Shown: positions 43,618 through 52,713, counted from the stretch's first letter. The stretch is DNA of 64,000 bases from Sphingomonas sanxanigenens DSM 19645 = NX02 (GCF_000512205.2 NZ_CP006644.1:4168501-4232500); one strand, 5' to 3'. The notes: generated by a model from the sequence alone, not told the origin. Made by a program: numbers and translations.

Positions 43618-44819
43618 CCTTGGCCCCGTATTCCAAAAAGCTGCTGGATCATGTCGTTCGCGACGCTGACCACCTGCGACGAAGCCTGGAAGCCACGCTG
43701 GATCAGGATAAGGTCGCCGAACTCCTGCGAAAGATCGACATTCGAGGCCTCGATCTGGCGCGAAGCGAGCTTGCCGATGCCGGGTTCGCCGCTCTTCCGC
43801 AGCTCGATCGCGGTCGTCCCGCGTTGTTCGAACAAGGCATCCCCGACGCGTTCAAGCTGTTGCGGATCACGGATGGAAGCGATCGCCACGGCGCCGAGCA
43901 ATTCGGTCTTCTCGTTCGAGTAGCTCAGCTTGATCCTGCCGTCCTCGACAGTGACCGTCGTCAATTGGCCGATGCCGCTGCCGTCCGCGGAGGCGAGCTT
44001 GACGCTCGAGGTGGCGCCCGAATTGTAGGATTGAAGCCCGCTGAGATCGAGGGCGATCGACAGTGGCGCCGCACCTGGAGGCTCGTCGGCGATTGTCAGG
44101 GTCGATGTGCTGGTGTCGATGTCACCGTTGATGAAGCGGATGGTCTTCTCTTCCCCTACCGCAGCTAGGGCCTGGTCGGTGACGGTCACCTTCCATTCGA
44201 CGAAATTGCCGCTGACGGTCCCACGCTCGAATTTGACGGTCCAGCTTTGCGTACCACCGCTGCTGTCGTGAACCGCAATATTTGAAACCGACACGGGCGT
44301 CGTCGCTGATCCGACGTCCGACGACAGATTGCCCTGCAGCTTGATCGTTGTCGTTGCGACGGGTGCGCTCGCCCGCTTCGCATCGATGTTCAGGCTTTTC
44401 GCCTCGCCAGCGGCGTCGAGCACGCCGAGATGATAACCGGTGCCCACCTGCGATATATCGCCTTGTTCATCGACAGTGAACTGTCCGGTGCGACCATAAT
44501 AGGTCTTGTCACCGTCCAGCAGGACAAGAAAACCGCCCCCGTCAATCGCCAGGTCAAGATCTCCGTCGGACTGGCGCAGGTCACCCTGTCCGAAATCGAT
44601 GCGGGGATCGGCGAACCGTACGCCGCTGCCGAATTGGGTGCTGGGAACCGCTTCGGACGATTGCAGGCCGTTTCCATTATAATTGAACACGTCGGTGAAG
44701 CTGACGGCGGTCGACTTGAAGCCAGTCGTGTTCAGGTTGGCGACATTGTTGCTGATCGTCTGCAGCCCGCGCGAATAGGCATTCATGCCGCTCAGGCCGA
44801 TATAGATTGCTCCAAGCAT
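43614..44819 (-). CDS. flgE: Flagellar hook protein FlgE
   Basis: 401 residues. It begins MLGAIYIGLSGMNAYSRGLQTISNNVANLNTTGFKSTAVSF, the flagellar rod/hook N-terminal motif, has an internal hook domain, and ends in the paired C-terminal helix (SNVDLSQEFGDLILIQRGFQASSQVVSVANDMIQQLFGIR). ATG 44819 has GAGGAG upstream; the frame is open further to 44882. It follows flgD, whose product caps the growing hook. Confidence 0.94.
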   Translation of the reverse strand: MLGAIYIGLSGMNAYSRGLQTISNNVANLNTTGFKSTAVSFTDVFNYNGNGLQSSEAVPSTQFGSGVRFADPRIDFGQGDLRQSDGDLDLAIDGGGFLVLLDGDKTYYGRTGQFTVDEQGDISQVGTGYHLGVLDAAGEAKSLNIDAKRASAPVATTTIKLQGNLSSDVGSATTPVSVSNIAVHDSSGGTQSWTVKFERGTVSGNFVEWKVTVTDQALAAVGEEKTIRFINGDIDTSTSTLTIADEPPGAAPLSIALDLSGLQSYNSGATSSVKLASADGSGIGQLTTVTVEDGRIKLSYSNEKTELLGAVAIASIRDPQQLERVGDALFEQRGTTAIELRKSGEPGIGKLASRQIEASNVDLSQEFGDLILIQRGFQASSQVVSVANDMIQQLFGIRGQG

Positions 44820-44829
44820 GCGGTGCTCC

Positions 44830-45231
44830 TCAGCGAACCTGTGAAATGTTGGCGATGGAAAGATTGGAGATCGTATCGCCACTTGCGGTCTTGATCGTCA
44901 CGAGCGGCTGGCCCGTGCTGAAAGACACCGACTGAACCGTGCCGGAGATGGTTGAGGCGTTGGCGGTCACGTCGACCGTGCGGCCGAGCAGGCTGGTCGC
45001 CTGCGTTGCGGCCTGCGCTGCCAGCAGGCTCGTCATCTGGTCATTGAGTGTCTGGGATTGCTGGAGCTGGGAGAACTGCGCCAGTTGCGACACGAACTGA
45101 TAATTGTCGATCGGCTTCAGCGGATCCTGATAGGTCAACTGCGTCAGGATGATGCGCAGCAGCGACTGGAAGTCGAGCCCGAAGGCGTTCTGGGCGCTCG
45201 TGCCGCCTGCGCTGACGGGAGACAGGGCCAT
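44830..45231 (-). CDS. flgD: Hook-capping protein FlgD
   Basis: 133 residues, with FQSLLRIILTQLTYQDPLKPIDNYQFVSQLAQFSQLQQSQTLNDQ, the FlgD N-terminal signature, and a short C-terminal part (LLGRTVDVTANASTISGTVQSVSF). It is shorter than enteric FlgD (about 230) because the Tudor/Ig-like C-terminal domains are reduced, as in other alphaproteobacterial short FlgD proteins. It lies between fliK and flgE. Confidence 0.93.
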   Translation of the reverse strand: MALSPVSAGGTSAQNAFGLDFQSLLRIILTQLTYQDPLKPIDNYQFVSQLAQFSQLQQSQTLNDQMTSLLAAQAATQATSLLGRTVDVTANASTISGTVQSVSFSTGQPLVTIKTASGDTISNLSIANISQVR

Positions 45232-45236
45232 CGGTT

Positions 45237-45935
45237 CTAGCTCCTCTGAAATGGCGGAGCGACGGGCAGGAGCTGTCCGTTCATCCGCACGTCGGTGATG
45301 TTCGTGCCGAATTCGGCGGCAATGGATCTGATGCGTCGGCGCACATGCTCACGCAGCGCATTGCCGCCGCCATGGGCGAAGAGAGATATGCTGATACTGC
45401 CGGTTGCTGGGTCAAAGGCGATGCTGAACGGAAGATGCTCTGCCGTGCGTCCCGTCGGCCGCGACCGCGCGGTGACCGCTGCTCCGTCACCGTCGCTGAC
45501 ATCCGGACCTTGCATGGCCGAACGCGTGGGCGATTGTGGAGCGACGTCGATGACCAGAGGTGCGGTCGCAACGGGCCGTTCGCGATGCACGATGTTCGAC
45601 GGCGCGGTGGTCGCTGCTACTGCCACGGACGCTTGCCTGGAATCGAATGATGGCAGCGGTTCGCCTGCGCGCTCCCAGACCGCCATTTGCGCCGACCTGG
45701 CGTCGTCCACTTGCGGGGACGCCTCGGCAGGCGCCGACGCGAGGGCCTCGCTGCCGGGACGGCGAACCGCGTGCAGGCCGAACATGCCGAACTCGCTGAA
45801 ACCAAATGCACGAGTGTCGGATTTCGCATCGACCAGCCGCGAAAACGCGTCGCCGGCGGGATCGTTCGAACCTGCGTGTGCCTGCGTCGCCCGTGCCACG
45901 GGAACCGGCCGGGATGATGATATCGCATCGGTCAT
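45237..45935 (-). CDS. fliK: Probable hook-length control protein FliK
   Basis: 232 residues, low-complexity Ala/Ser/Pro-rich N-terminal half and a more ordered C-terminal part (FSIAFDPATGSISISLFAHGGGNALREHVRRRIRSIAAEFGTNITDVRMNG) that fits the FliK C-terminal domain arrangement. Sequence identity to FliK is weak; position between fliJ and flgD is the main support. The start overlaps the fliJ stop. Confidence 0.6.
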   Translation of the reverse strand: MTDAISSSRPVPVARATQAHAGSNDPAGDAFSRLVDAKSDTRAFGFSEFGMFGLHAVRRPGSEALASAPAEASPQVDDARSAQMAVWERAGEPLPSFDSRQASVAVAATTAPSNIVHRERPVATAPLVIDVAPQSPTRSAMQGPDVSDGDGAAVTARSRPTGRTAEHLPFSIAFDPATGSISISLFAHGGGNALREHVRRRIRSIAAEFGTNITDVRMNGQLLPVAPPFQRS

Positions 45936-46378
45936 TCCGCGCGCTCCGCGGCGCGGCGCTCGCCAACCGCCAGAAGCCAGCGCTCTTCGGCCGCACGAAT
46001 CTCGCGCCTGCGCGCACGCTTCGCTTCTACGCAGGCGACGTCGCTGCGCGCGGATGCCAGTCGAGATGCGGCAAGCGCGCTGGCTTCGACGTCCTGAGCC
46101 TCGTTCAGCGCAGATTGCGCGGTGCTAAGGGCTGCCTCGGATGTCAAAATCTCCGCGCCACGGGCGGATGCCATCAGCGGATCGAACCGGCCAGCCGCCA
46201 TTCCGGCCATCCAAGCCTCCATGGCGGAGCCAAGGACATCGTCGGCACGGACCAACTCTCCCTTTCGGACGTCGCACATGGTCCGCGCGGCATTGACCGC
46301 GCGCTCGGCGGCACGGCGTTGCAGATCGCGAACGGTGGCGATCAGGCCAAGGCTGCGGGCATGTGACGATCTAGCCAT
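45932..46378 (-). CDS. fliJ: FliJ-like export chaperone
   Basis: 148-residue, almost wholly helical, Arg/Ala-rich protein (IATVRDLQRRAAERAVNAARTMCDVRKGELVRADDVLG..., RRREIRAAEERWLLAVGERRAAE). The coiled-coil nature, size and location directly after fliI match FliJ, the central stalk of the export ATPase. Direct sequence similarity is low, as is usual for FliJ. Overlaps fliI and fliK. Confidence 0.65.
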   Translation of the reverse strand: MARSSHARSLGLIATVRDLQRRAAERAVNAARTMCDVRKGELVRADDVLGSAMEAWMAGMAAGRFDPLMASARGAEILTSEAALSTAQSALNEAQDVEASALAASRLASARSDVACVEAKRARRREIRAAEERWLLAVGERRAAERAE

Positions 46379-47696
46379 GGTGCGCGCCGCTCCGCTCCAA
46401 TTCGACCAAAGCTGTCAGGCTTGCATCGAGTGGTGCTGCCTCTTCCTGTCGCTGCCTGAGAAAAGCGAGTTGCGCCGGGCGCGCGGCAATCGCGCGATCG
46501 ATGCAGCGATCGGTTCCGGTCGTATAAATGCCGCTCTCGATCATCGTTCGTGAGTTTTCATAGGTCGAGAGATCGGCCGTCAGTGCGGTTGCCGCGCGGC
46601 GCTGCTCCGCGGTCATGAGGCCGGATGCGAGGCGGCTTATGCTGCGTGGCACGTCGATCGCGGGAAAATGCCCCTGTTCTGCCAGGCTCCGCGAAAGCAG
46701 GATGTGGCCGTCGAGCAGCGACTTCATCATCTCGCAAACCGGGTCGTCCAGTTCGTCGGTCTCGGCGAGGACGGTCATGATCGCGGTGATCGCACCGCGC
46801 TGGGCAACGGCGCCGCACCGTTCGACGAGGCGCGGAATGGCGGCGAAAACGCTGGGGGTGTAGGCCCGAACCGTCGGCGGCTCGCCAGCGGCCAGGCCGA
46901 TCTCGCGCAGCGCCATCGCCAATCGTGTCACGGAATCGATGAACAGCAGGACATGGTCGCCACGATCCCGCCAGTGCTCCGCCTGGGCGAGCGCGACTTG
47001 CGGAGCACGCGCGCGCATCGCCGCGGACTGGTCGGACGTCGCGGCAACGAGCGTTGCTCGTGCGCGGATGCTGGCGGGAAGCTCTCGCGACCAGAGCGCC
47101 TCCACTTCCCTGCCGCGTTCGCCGACAAGGCACAGGATGATCCGGTCTGCCCGTGCCTGCCGGGCAATCTGGTTGATCAGGCTGGTCTTGCCGACGCCGC
47201 TCGCGGCGAACAGCCCGATCCGCTGGCCGACGCCCAGGGTCAGCAGCGCGTCGATTGCGCGAATGCCGGTCTCGAGCGGCTGCGGCGACGTCACCCGGGC
47301 CATGGTATCCGCGGGCGAGCCGGCCACCGGCCTGAGTTCCGTCGCGGCAATCGCCTTGCCTCCATCGATCGGTTGACCGAGCGCGTCGATGGCGCGTCCC
47401 ATCAGCTCGGGGCCGACGGGGACGCGTGCGCCGGTCGGGAGCGCCGTAACCGTGGCACCGGCGAAGGTCGGCGGACGATCCTCGAAAGGAGACAGGATGA
47501 TGGCATCACGGTCGATGCGGGTGACCTCGGCGACCACCGGGTGCGTGCCAGGGCCGCATTCGATCGTGCAAAGCGCGCCAAGCGGCACAGCCGGTCCATC
47601 CGCCTCGATGAACGTCGGCATGATGCGACGAACATGGCCGGTGCGGGCGACGAGGTCCGCCGTTCGGATGCGCTCGATCAGCGCCTCAGCCGGCAT
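46371..47696 (-). CDS. fliI: Flagellar export ATPase FliI
   Basis: About 441 residues. It has the P-loop GLFAASGVGKTSL, the Walker B region HVLLFIDSVTRLAMALREIGLAAGEPPTVRAYTPSVFAAIPRLVERCG and the C-terminal dimer region, all FliI/YscN hallmarks. It drives unfolding and delivery of export substrates at the base of the flagellum. Tandem ATGs exist at 47699 and 47696; the second has better spacing from GAGGAG. The start overlaps the end of fliH. Confidence 0.96.
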   Translation of the reverse strand: MPAEALIERIRTADLVARTGHVRRIMPTFIEADGPAVPLGALCTIECGPGTHPVVAEVTRIDRDAIILSPFEDRPPTFAGATVTALPTGARVPVGPELMGRAIDALGQPIDGGKAIAATELRPVAGSPADTMARVTSPQPLETGIRAIDALLTLGVGQRIGLFAASGVGKTSLINQIARQARADRIILCLVGERGREVEALWSRELPASIRARATLVAATSDQSAAMRARAPQVALAQAEHWRDRGDHVLLFIDSVTRLAMALREIGLAAGEPPTVRAYTPSVFAAIPRLVERCGAVAQRGAITAIMTVLAETDELDDPVCEMMKSLLDGHILLSRSLAEQGHFPAIDVPRSISRLASGLMTAEQRRAATALTADLSTYENSRTMIESGIYTTGTDRCIDRAIAARPAQLAFLRQRQEEAAPLDASLTALVELERSGAHHG

Positions 47697-48375
47697 CATA
47701 GCGCTCCTCGGGCAAGAGAAGCGCTGCCAGGCGGCCGAACTGAGTTTCGATGCCAGCATCGATCGCGCCCAGCGTCTGCACGATCCGGCAATGGCCATGC
47801 GGCGCCTGTCCAAGCACGTCGATTTGAACAGATTCAGCGACTTGATCGCGAATACTGGCTATTGCGTCGGCATCGGGGAAGTCCTCGCGAGAGACCTCGA
47901 TCCTCAGGATGGACGTGCGCTCGAGCCGGGCGACCTGCGTCTCGATGATCCGGGACAGCAGGTCGGCGCGTTCACGATCTTCATCAAGCAGTCGGCCCAG
48001 CGCTTCGAACGCGATGACGCGCGCGAGGTCGAGCGCATTGGCGGATCGCTCCTGACGACGCGCCAGTGCTGCGGCGATCGCGCGCTCAAGCGCTGCGAGC
48101 CGCTTGGCGTCGCTGTGCTCAGCCTCTTTCCGCCCCTCGATGCGCCCCGCACGCTCGCCATCCGCGTAGGCGCGATCGCGCGCCGCCCGCAAATTTTCGT
48201 TCTCGGCCACGAACTTTTCCGCGCGGCGGATCGTCTGCGCCAGTTCCTCCTCGAGCGCCGCGATCTTTGGATCGGGCGCGTGGATTGCGTTTGCGGCTTT
48301 GTTTTCCGTCCGCAACGGCGCCAGCGGCCGAGCCACTGCCGCGGCGCCATCGATGGCCTTGATCACAGCGCTCAA
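47686..48375 (-). CDS. fliH: FliH-like regulator of the export ATPase
   Basis: 229 residues with a long Ala/Arg/Glu coiled coil (KIAALEEELAQTIRRAEKFVAENENLRAARDRAYADGERAGRIEGRKEAE) and a C-terminal domain (LERTSILRIEVSREDFPDADAIASIRDQV...GHCRIVQTLGAIDAGIETQFGRL) that includes the FliH/YscL motif. It binds FliI and links it to the C-ring. Overlaps fliI by 11-14 bases and the preceding gene by four. Confidence 0.85.
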   Translation of the reverse strand: MSAVIKAIDGAAAVARPLAPLRTENKAANAIHAPDPKIAALEEELAQTIRRAEKFVAENENLRAARDRAYADGERAGRIEGRKEAEHSDAKRLAALERAIAAALARRQERSANALDLARVIAFEALGRLLDEDRERADLLSRIIETQVARLERTSILRIEVSREDFPDADAIASIRDQVAESVQIDVLGQAPHGHCRIVQTLGAIDAGIETQFGRLAALLLPEERYDAG

Positions 48376-48725
48376 TGTCGTGGCCTCCGCGCGGGTACGA
48401 AATCAAAGAGGCGTCGGAGGAGCGAGGGGCCTCTGCTGTCGATCTCCGCCTCGGGCGTCCAATCGGCGACGCAAGAGGCGAAGGTGTCACGGGCCAGCGG
48501 CGTTAGTTGCTCCGCCATCGCGCCGCCGACCCGCGCTTCGATCCAGTCGGGCAACGCAGGCCCGACGGTCCCGAGCGGCGCGCGGCCGCGATAGGTGTCG
48601 AGCAGCTCACGCAACTGCCGTCGCTGGTTCTGGTCGAGAAGTGCGAGGACCGCTTCGACATCGTCGTCATCCCGATCGGCGAGATCAGCCACAAGACGTC
48701 GGAGTGAGCGGTCATCGCCGGGCAT
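48372..48725 (-). CDS. Small protein in the fliG position, not recognisable as FliG
   Basis: 117 residues: MPGDDRSLRRLVADLADRDDDDVEAVLALLDQNQRRQLRELLDTYRG and a C-terminal part with WTPEAEIDSRGPSLLRRLFDFVPARR. It lies between fliF and fliH, where fliG normally sits, and overlaps both. Its length is one third of FliG, and the charged ridge motifs of the FliG motor domain are not seen. It may be a stripped-down linker between FliF and the short FliM, or an unrelated adaptor. ATG 48725 overlaps the fliF end by 14 bases. Confidence 0.55.
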   Translation of the reverse strand: MPGDDRSLRRLVADLADRDDDDVEAVLALLDQNQRRQLRELLDTYRGRAPLGTVGPALPDWIEARVGGAMAEQLTPLARDTFASCVADWTPEAEIDSRGPSLLRRLFDFVPARRPRH

Positions 48726-49917
48726 TGGCCGTGTCCTGTCGATCCAGCGCATCGCGCAGGCGATCGGCGAATGCCAATCGCTGTTCGTCATCCAAGGGCG
48801 CCCGCACGGCACGGCGACGGCGCGCTGCGATGAGCAGCAAGATGCCGAGCACTAACGCACTACCACCCCACCAGAGCGCGCCGTCCGGAATGCTGTCGGA
48901 TGCGCCGGCACCGGCGGGCGTGGGGGGCGCTACCGGGCGAGGCGCCGGGCCGGAGGGTTGGGGAAGGGCTGAAGGTACCACCGACGTCACCACGACATCG
49001 CCATCCACAAAGCCGATCGCGTCGGCGACAACCTGCTGTACAGCCGGTGGGGCGGCGTCGCCGCCTGAGAACTGCAGGTCCACCCGCACGGCGACCGTTC
49101 GAAGTGCGTCGTTGGCGACGCCCTCGTCGGGCGCCAACGGTGCCAAGACCCTTACTGTAACGGGCCGGGCGGGGAAGGCAGCCTCGATGGCGGCGCGGAT
49201 CCGATCCGCATAGCCATGTTCCCAGGCGCTCATCGGTTGCGTACCGGTGAGCACGGACACAGTCGGCGCACCGCCGCTGATGACCCGTCCCATGCCGTCG
49301 ATCACAGCGACATTGCCCGCCTCGAGATCGGGAACTGCTCCCGCGACGAGGCGCTGGATGCCGGCGACGGTTGGCCCATCCACTTGCATGCCCACGCGCG
49401 GAATGACCGTCACCGACGCCTTGGACGGCGTGCGCTGCTCGCGGAACAAGGCGCGCTCCCCCAGGGTCAGATGGAGGCGGGCGGTGTCAATGGATTGCAG
49501 CGTCATGATCGTGCGGGCAAGCTCGCCCTGAAGCGCGCGCTGATAATTGATCCGCTGGGCGAACTCCGTGAGACCCATGTCGGATTCATTGAATATTTCG
49601 AAGCCAACCGTTCCTTTCAGTGGAAGATCGGCGCCCATCACCGCGATCCGTGTGGGCGCAACACGATCCTCCGGAACGAGAATGGTCGAACCATCGTCAT
49701 CCAGCTGGTACGGCGTCTTGGTGCGATCGAGTTCGGCGATGATCGTCGCGGCGTCGGCCGTTTTCAGATCCGTGAACAGAGGCCGATAGGGGTTGCGCCA
49801 GAGGACGAACCACGCGGCCGCAGCCAGCAACGCGACGAGCGCGAGCAGGACCCCCGCCACGCCAAGCCGGCGGTCGTGTGGGAGGGCGCGGAAGCGGTCG
49901 AGAGTCGTGATTGCCAT
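48712..49917 (-). CDS. fliF: Flagellar MS-ring protein FliF, short form
   Basis: 401 residues, shorter than typical FliF (530-580). It has an N-terminal membrane helix (LGVAGVLLALVALLAAAAWFVLW), ring-building motif RBM regions (YRPLFTDLKTADAATIIAELDRTKTPYQLDDDGSTILVPEDRV, VGFEIFNESDMGLTEFAQRINYQRALQGELARTI), and a second membrane helix (ALWWGGSALVLGILLLIAARRR). The beta-collar region between is reduced. The final tail (LDDEQRLAFADRLRDALDRQ) would face the cytoplasm, where FliG normally binds. Confidence 0.93.
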   Translation of the reverse strand: MAITTLDRFRALPHDRRLGVAGVLLALVALLAAAAWFVLWRNPYRPLFTDLKTADAATIIAELDRTKTPYQLDDDGSTILVPEDRVAPTRIAVMGADLPLKGTVGFEIFNESDMGLTEFAQRINYQRALQGELARTIMTLQSIDTARLHLTLGERALFREQRTPSKASVTVIPRVGMQVDGPTVAGIQRLVAGAVPDLEAGNVAVIDGMGRVISGGAPTVSVLTGTQPMSAWEHGYADRIRAAIEAAFPARPVTVRVLAPLAPDEGVANDALRTVAVRVDLQFSGGDAAPPAVQQVVADAIGFVDGDVVVTSVVPSALPQPSGPAPRPVAPPTPAGAGASDSIPDGALWWGGSALVLGILLLIAARRRRAVRAPLDDEQRLAFADRLRDALDRQDTANARR

Positions 49918-49926
49918 TCGCCGCGC

Positions 49927-50232
49927 TTAGATCTGCATGTCCATGACGCGGCGATAGCCATCGAGCAGACGATCGCGAACCTGGAGCATGAGCTCGAGCG
50001 ACAGCTTGGCCTGCTCAAGGGCGTAGGTCACCTGATGGACCGGGATCGAATCGTCGAGGGCGAAGGCAGCGGTCAATCGATCCGCCTCGACCATCTTGCG
50101 ATCGGTGGCAGTGATGCCGTCGAGAAGCATGTCGGCGAACGAGGCGCCTCCGGTCACCGGGACCGGCAGCGGCATGGCCGCCCCGGCGATCGGAAGACCG
50201 CCGACGATCGGCGGGATCGGTGTCACGCTCAT
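49927..50232 (-). CDS. fliE: Flagellar rod/MS-ring junction protein FliE
   Basis: 101 residues, with SFADMLLDGITATDRKMVEADRLTAAFALDDSIPVHQVTYALEQAKLSLELMLQVRDRLLDGYRRVMDMQI, the FliE C-terminal signature. It sits at the base of the rod. It overlaps flgC by four bases and precedes fliF, the usual flgB-flgC-fliE-fliF order. Confidence 0.95.
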   Translation of the reverse strand: MSVTPIPPIVGGLPIAGAAMPLPVPVTGGASFADMLLDGITATDRKMVEADRLTAAFALDDSIPVHQVTYALEQAKLSLELMLQVRDRLLDGYRRVMDMQI

Positions 50233-50657
50233 GACGACCGCCCCAGCTCGAGCGCCTTGCTGTACATCTGGCGCGCCGCGCCCATCGCGACGATGTTCGC
50301 TTCATAGGCGCGCGCCGTCTTGACCATCAGGACCATCTCGGCGGCGTGGTCGAGACCGGGATAGGTGACGAAGCCGTCAGCATCGGCATCCGGGTGACCC
50401 GGTTCGTGAACCTTGCGCGGTGGCGTATCGACTTCGGCCACGCCCTGGACGGCAACGCCGGCGAGCTGGTTGAACGCAACTTCGCCGTCGACGAGCGCGG
50501 CAAAGGAGCGCGCGGGGCCGGAGAGGAGGCGCAACGGGTGCCAGGCCGGGCGATCGGCCGCCACGCTGCTGTTCGCGTTCGCCAAATTTTGCGCGATGAT
50601 CTCGAGGCGTCGCCACTCGACTTCGAGCGCGCTGCGGCTGATCTCAAGAGCCTGCAT
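50229..50657 (-). CDS. flgC: Proximal rod protein FlgC
   Basis: 142 residues, MQALEISRSALEVEWRRLEIIAQNLANANS and YVTYPGLDHAAEMVLMVKTARAYEANIVAMGAARQM-type C-terminus. This is the FlgC layout, although the first helix (LEVEWRRLEIIAQNLANANS) is somewhat divergent. Starts two bases after the flgB stop. Confidence 0.92.
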   Translation of the reverse strand: MQALEISRSALEVEWRRLEIIAQNLANANSSVAADRPAWHPLRLLSGPARSFAALVDGEVAFNQLAGVAVQGVAEVDTPPRKVHEPGHPDADADGFVTYPGLDHAAEMVLMVKTARAYEANIVAMGAARQMYSKALELGRSS

Positions 50658-50659
50658 GG

Positions 50660-51004
50660 TCAGAGCGATCCTCGTGCCGCGAGCGATTGCATCTGGAGCT
50701 GCCGACTGAGCACTTCGACGAGCGCCGTGTACCGCGCCGCCGTCGACGATGCGGTCGCCAGCTCAAGGTCGAGCCGCAGGTCCGTGCCGAATCCGCGATC
50801 CGCCATGGTTTCAATGCGTGGCATCACCGATGCCGCCGCCGCCGGGCCACCGGCAGCGGCCTGTGAAAGTTCGGCTTCGAACGATACGCGCATCGGCCGA
50901 TAACCAGGCGTAGACGCATTCGCGATGTTGTTTGCGGTCACGACGGCGCGCGCGGAAAGCCCGTCGAGCGCCTTGATCAGCAAGACCGAGGAAAGTTGGT
51001 CCAC
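50660..51004 (-). CDS. flgB: Proximal rod protein FlgB
   Basis: 114 residues. GTG 51004 (reads VDQLSSVLLIKALDGLSARAVVTANNIANASTPGY) is chosen since GGAGGAG stands upstream; the frame remains open to 51040. ANNIANASTPGYRPMRVSFEAEL and the C-terminal YTALVEVLSRQLQMQSLAA are typical FlgB. It is a rod subunit joined to FliE and FlgC. Confidence 0.92.
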   Translation of the reverse strand: MDQLSSVLLIKALDGLSARAVVTANNIANASTPGYRPMRVSFEAELSQAAAGGPAAAASVMPRIETMADRGFGTDLRLDLELATASSTAARYTALVEVLSRQLQMQSLAARGSL

Positions 51005-51017
51005 GCAGCTCCTCCGA

Positions 51018-52136
51018 CTATTGGACGATGATATCGGCATGAAGGGCGCCAGCCGACTTCAATGCCTGAAGAATGGCGATCATGCCCCGTGTATCGACCT
51101 TGACGCGCGCCAGACCCTCGACGAGGTCGGCGACCGTCGTGTTCGGAAACCGGACGACCGCGTCCTTGCCCTCATCCACATCGAGCCGCGTGTTGGTGAC
51201 GATGAGGCTGCCGACACCCGGTGCGTAGCCGGCGATGCCGTACGGCTGCGACGCCTGATTATCGATGCTGACGGAGATACGGATATCGCCCTGCGAGATG
51301 GCGACGCTGGAAATGCGGACGCCGCCGCCGGCGACAACGGTGCCCGAGCGTTCGTTGACGACGACGCGGGCAAGGCTGTCGGGCTCGACCCAGAGCCCCT
51401 CGATTCGCGCAACGATCTGATTGACGTCGCCGCCAAGCGCATCGCCATCGATCGAGACCGCGTCGGCACCGCGGACGCGCGCCACCCCATGTCCCAGTGC
51501 GGCATTGATGCCGGTGGCGATCCGATCGGCCGTGGTGAAGTCGGCGTCGCGCAGCAGAAAGACGATCTTGCCGTCGGGACCGAGGAGGCGGGCCTGCACA
51601 CCCGCTTCGACAGTGGCGCCGCTCGCAATCGAGACCGTGGTGGTCTGGTTGCGCTGCCGCAGGTTGAAATTGCTTTCGAAGCGGTAGCCGGCCGCAACCA
51701 CCGGCCCTTGCGCGAGTGCGTAAGGGCGTTGGTCGGGGCCGAGCAACGGCGTCATCAGCAGCGTGCCGCCGGCCAGGCTCCGCGCGTCGCCGATCGAGGA
51801 GATGGTGATGTCGATCCGGTCGCCGCTGTTGGCAGCAGGCGGCAGCGTTGCCGTGACGATAACGGCCGCCACATTGCGGCTCTGGATCTGCTCGGGCGAC
51901 ACGTTCGTGCCCAGCCGACCGAGCACGTTTCGGAGTGCCTGACGGGTCACCTCGCTGCGCGGCGAGTCACCCGATCCGCCGAGGCCGGTGACGATGCCAT
52001 AGCCGACCAGCGCATTGTCGCGCCAACCGCTGAATCGCCCGAGATCCTTGATCCGCACCTGCTCCGCGGCGGCGGTCCCGGACCAGATCAGCAAAAGGGC
52101 GGCCAGCGCGGCCCCGGCGAATGGCGGCATGCGCAT
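51018..52136 (-). CDS. flgI: Flagellar P-ring protein FlgI
   Basis: 372 residues. Signal peptide (MRMPPFAGAALAALLLIWSGTAAA-EQ), then RIKDLGRFSGWRDNALVGYGIVTGLGGSGDSPRSEVTRQALRNVLGRLG, the conserved FlgI start, and the C-terminal VADLVEGLARVKVDTRGMIAILQALKSAGALHADIIVQ. It forms the bushing in the peptidoglycan layer. ATG 52136 lies two bases after the flgH stop; ATG 52130 is alternative. Confidence 0.96.
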   Translation of the reverse strand: MRMPPFAGAALAALLLIWSGTAAAEQVRIKDLGRFSGWRDNALVGYGIVTGLGGSGDSPRSEVTRQALRNVLGRLGTNVSPEQIQSRNVAAVIVTATLPPAANSGDRIDITISSIGDARSLAGGTLLMTPLLGPDQRPYALAQGPVVAAGYRFESNFNLRQRNQTTTVSIASGATVEAGVQARLLGPDGKIVFLLRDADFTTADRIATGINAALGHGVARVRGADAVSIDGDALGGDVNQIVARIEGLWVEPDSLARVVVNERSGTVVAGGGVRISSVAISQGDIRISVSIDNQASQPYGIAGYAPGVGSLIVTNTRLDVDEGKDAVVRFPNTTVADLVEGLARVKVDTRGMIAILQALKSAGALHADIIVQ

Positions 52137-52137
52137 C

Positions 52138-52713
52138 CTACAATCCCAGGAAATTGAAGATTTTGGCGAGGATACCAGGCCGGGCGCTGCTCGAAACGAA
52201 GCCCTTCCCATCATAATCGATTTCGGCGTCGGCGATGCGGCTCGAAATGATCGCGTTCGCCGGGGAGATATCGACCCGGCGAACGCGCCCGCGCAGCCGG
52301 ATGACCGTGTTCTCGCCATTGATCTTGAGCGACTGACGACCGGCGATGCGCAGGTCCCCATTGGGCAGCACCTCCTCGACGGTCACGCTAAGCTGCGCCA
52401 CCATGCGACCGCTGCGGCCGGTCTGTCCGCCGGATTCGAAAGCTCCGCCCAAGCCGAGCTGACCCCGCTCGCTGAAGGCCGATCCGGCGACGATCTGACC
52501 ATCGACGTCGCTGCGCCTGCGCGAGTCATTCTGCGCGGCGTTCTGGGCACTCGCATTTTCGTAGACGATGACGGTTAGCGTATCGCCCGTCGCTGTCGCG
52601 ACGCGATCACCCGCGAGGGCCGGCCAATCTCCGGGCTTGTACAGCGTGTCTGCCCGCGCGCCGAACGGCGTCATAATGAGCCCGCCTGCCATCAATGCCA
52701 GAAGCGGTTTCAC
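52138..52713 (-). CDS. flgH: Flagellar L-ring protein FlgH without lipobox
   Basis: 191 residues with FlgH core (ALAGDRVATATGDTLTVIVYENASAQNAAQ, VTVEEVLPNGDLRIAGRQSLKINGENTVIRLRGRVRRVDISPANAIISSRIADAEIDYDGKG). Its signal peptide (MKPLLALMAGGLIMTPFGARA-DT) contains no cysteine, so unlike enteric FlgH it is not a lipoprotein. GTG start at 52713 overlaps the flgA stop. Confidence 0.94.
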   Translation of the reverse strand: MKPLLALMAGGLIMTPFGARADTLYKPGDWPALAGDRVATATGDTLTVIVYENASAQNAAQNDSRRRSDVDGQIVAGSAFSERGQLGLGGAFESGGQTGRSGRMVAQLSVTVEEVLPNGDLRIAGRQSLKINGENTVIRLRGRVRRVDISPANAIISSRIADAEIDYDGKGFVSSSARPGILAKIFNFLGL

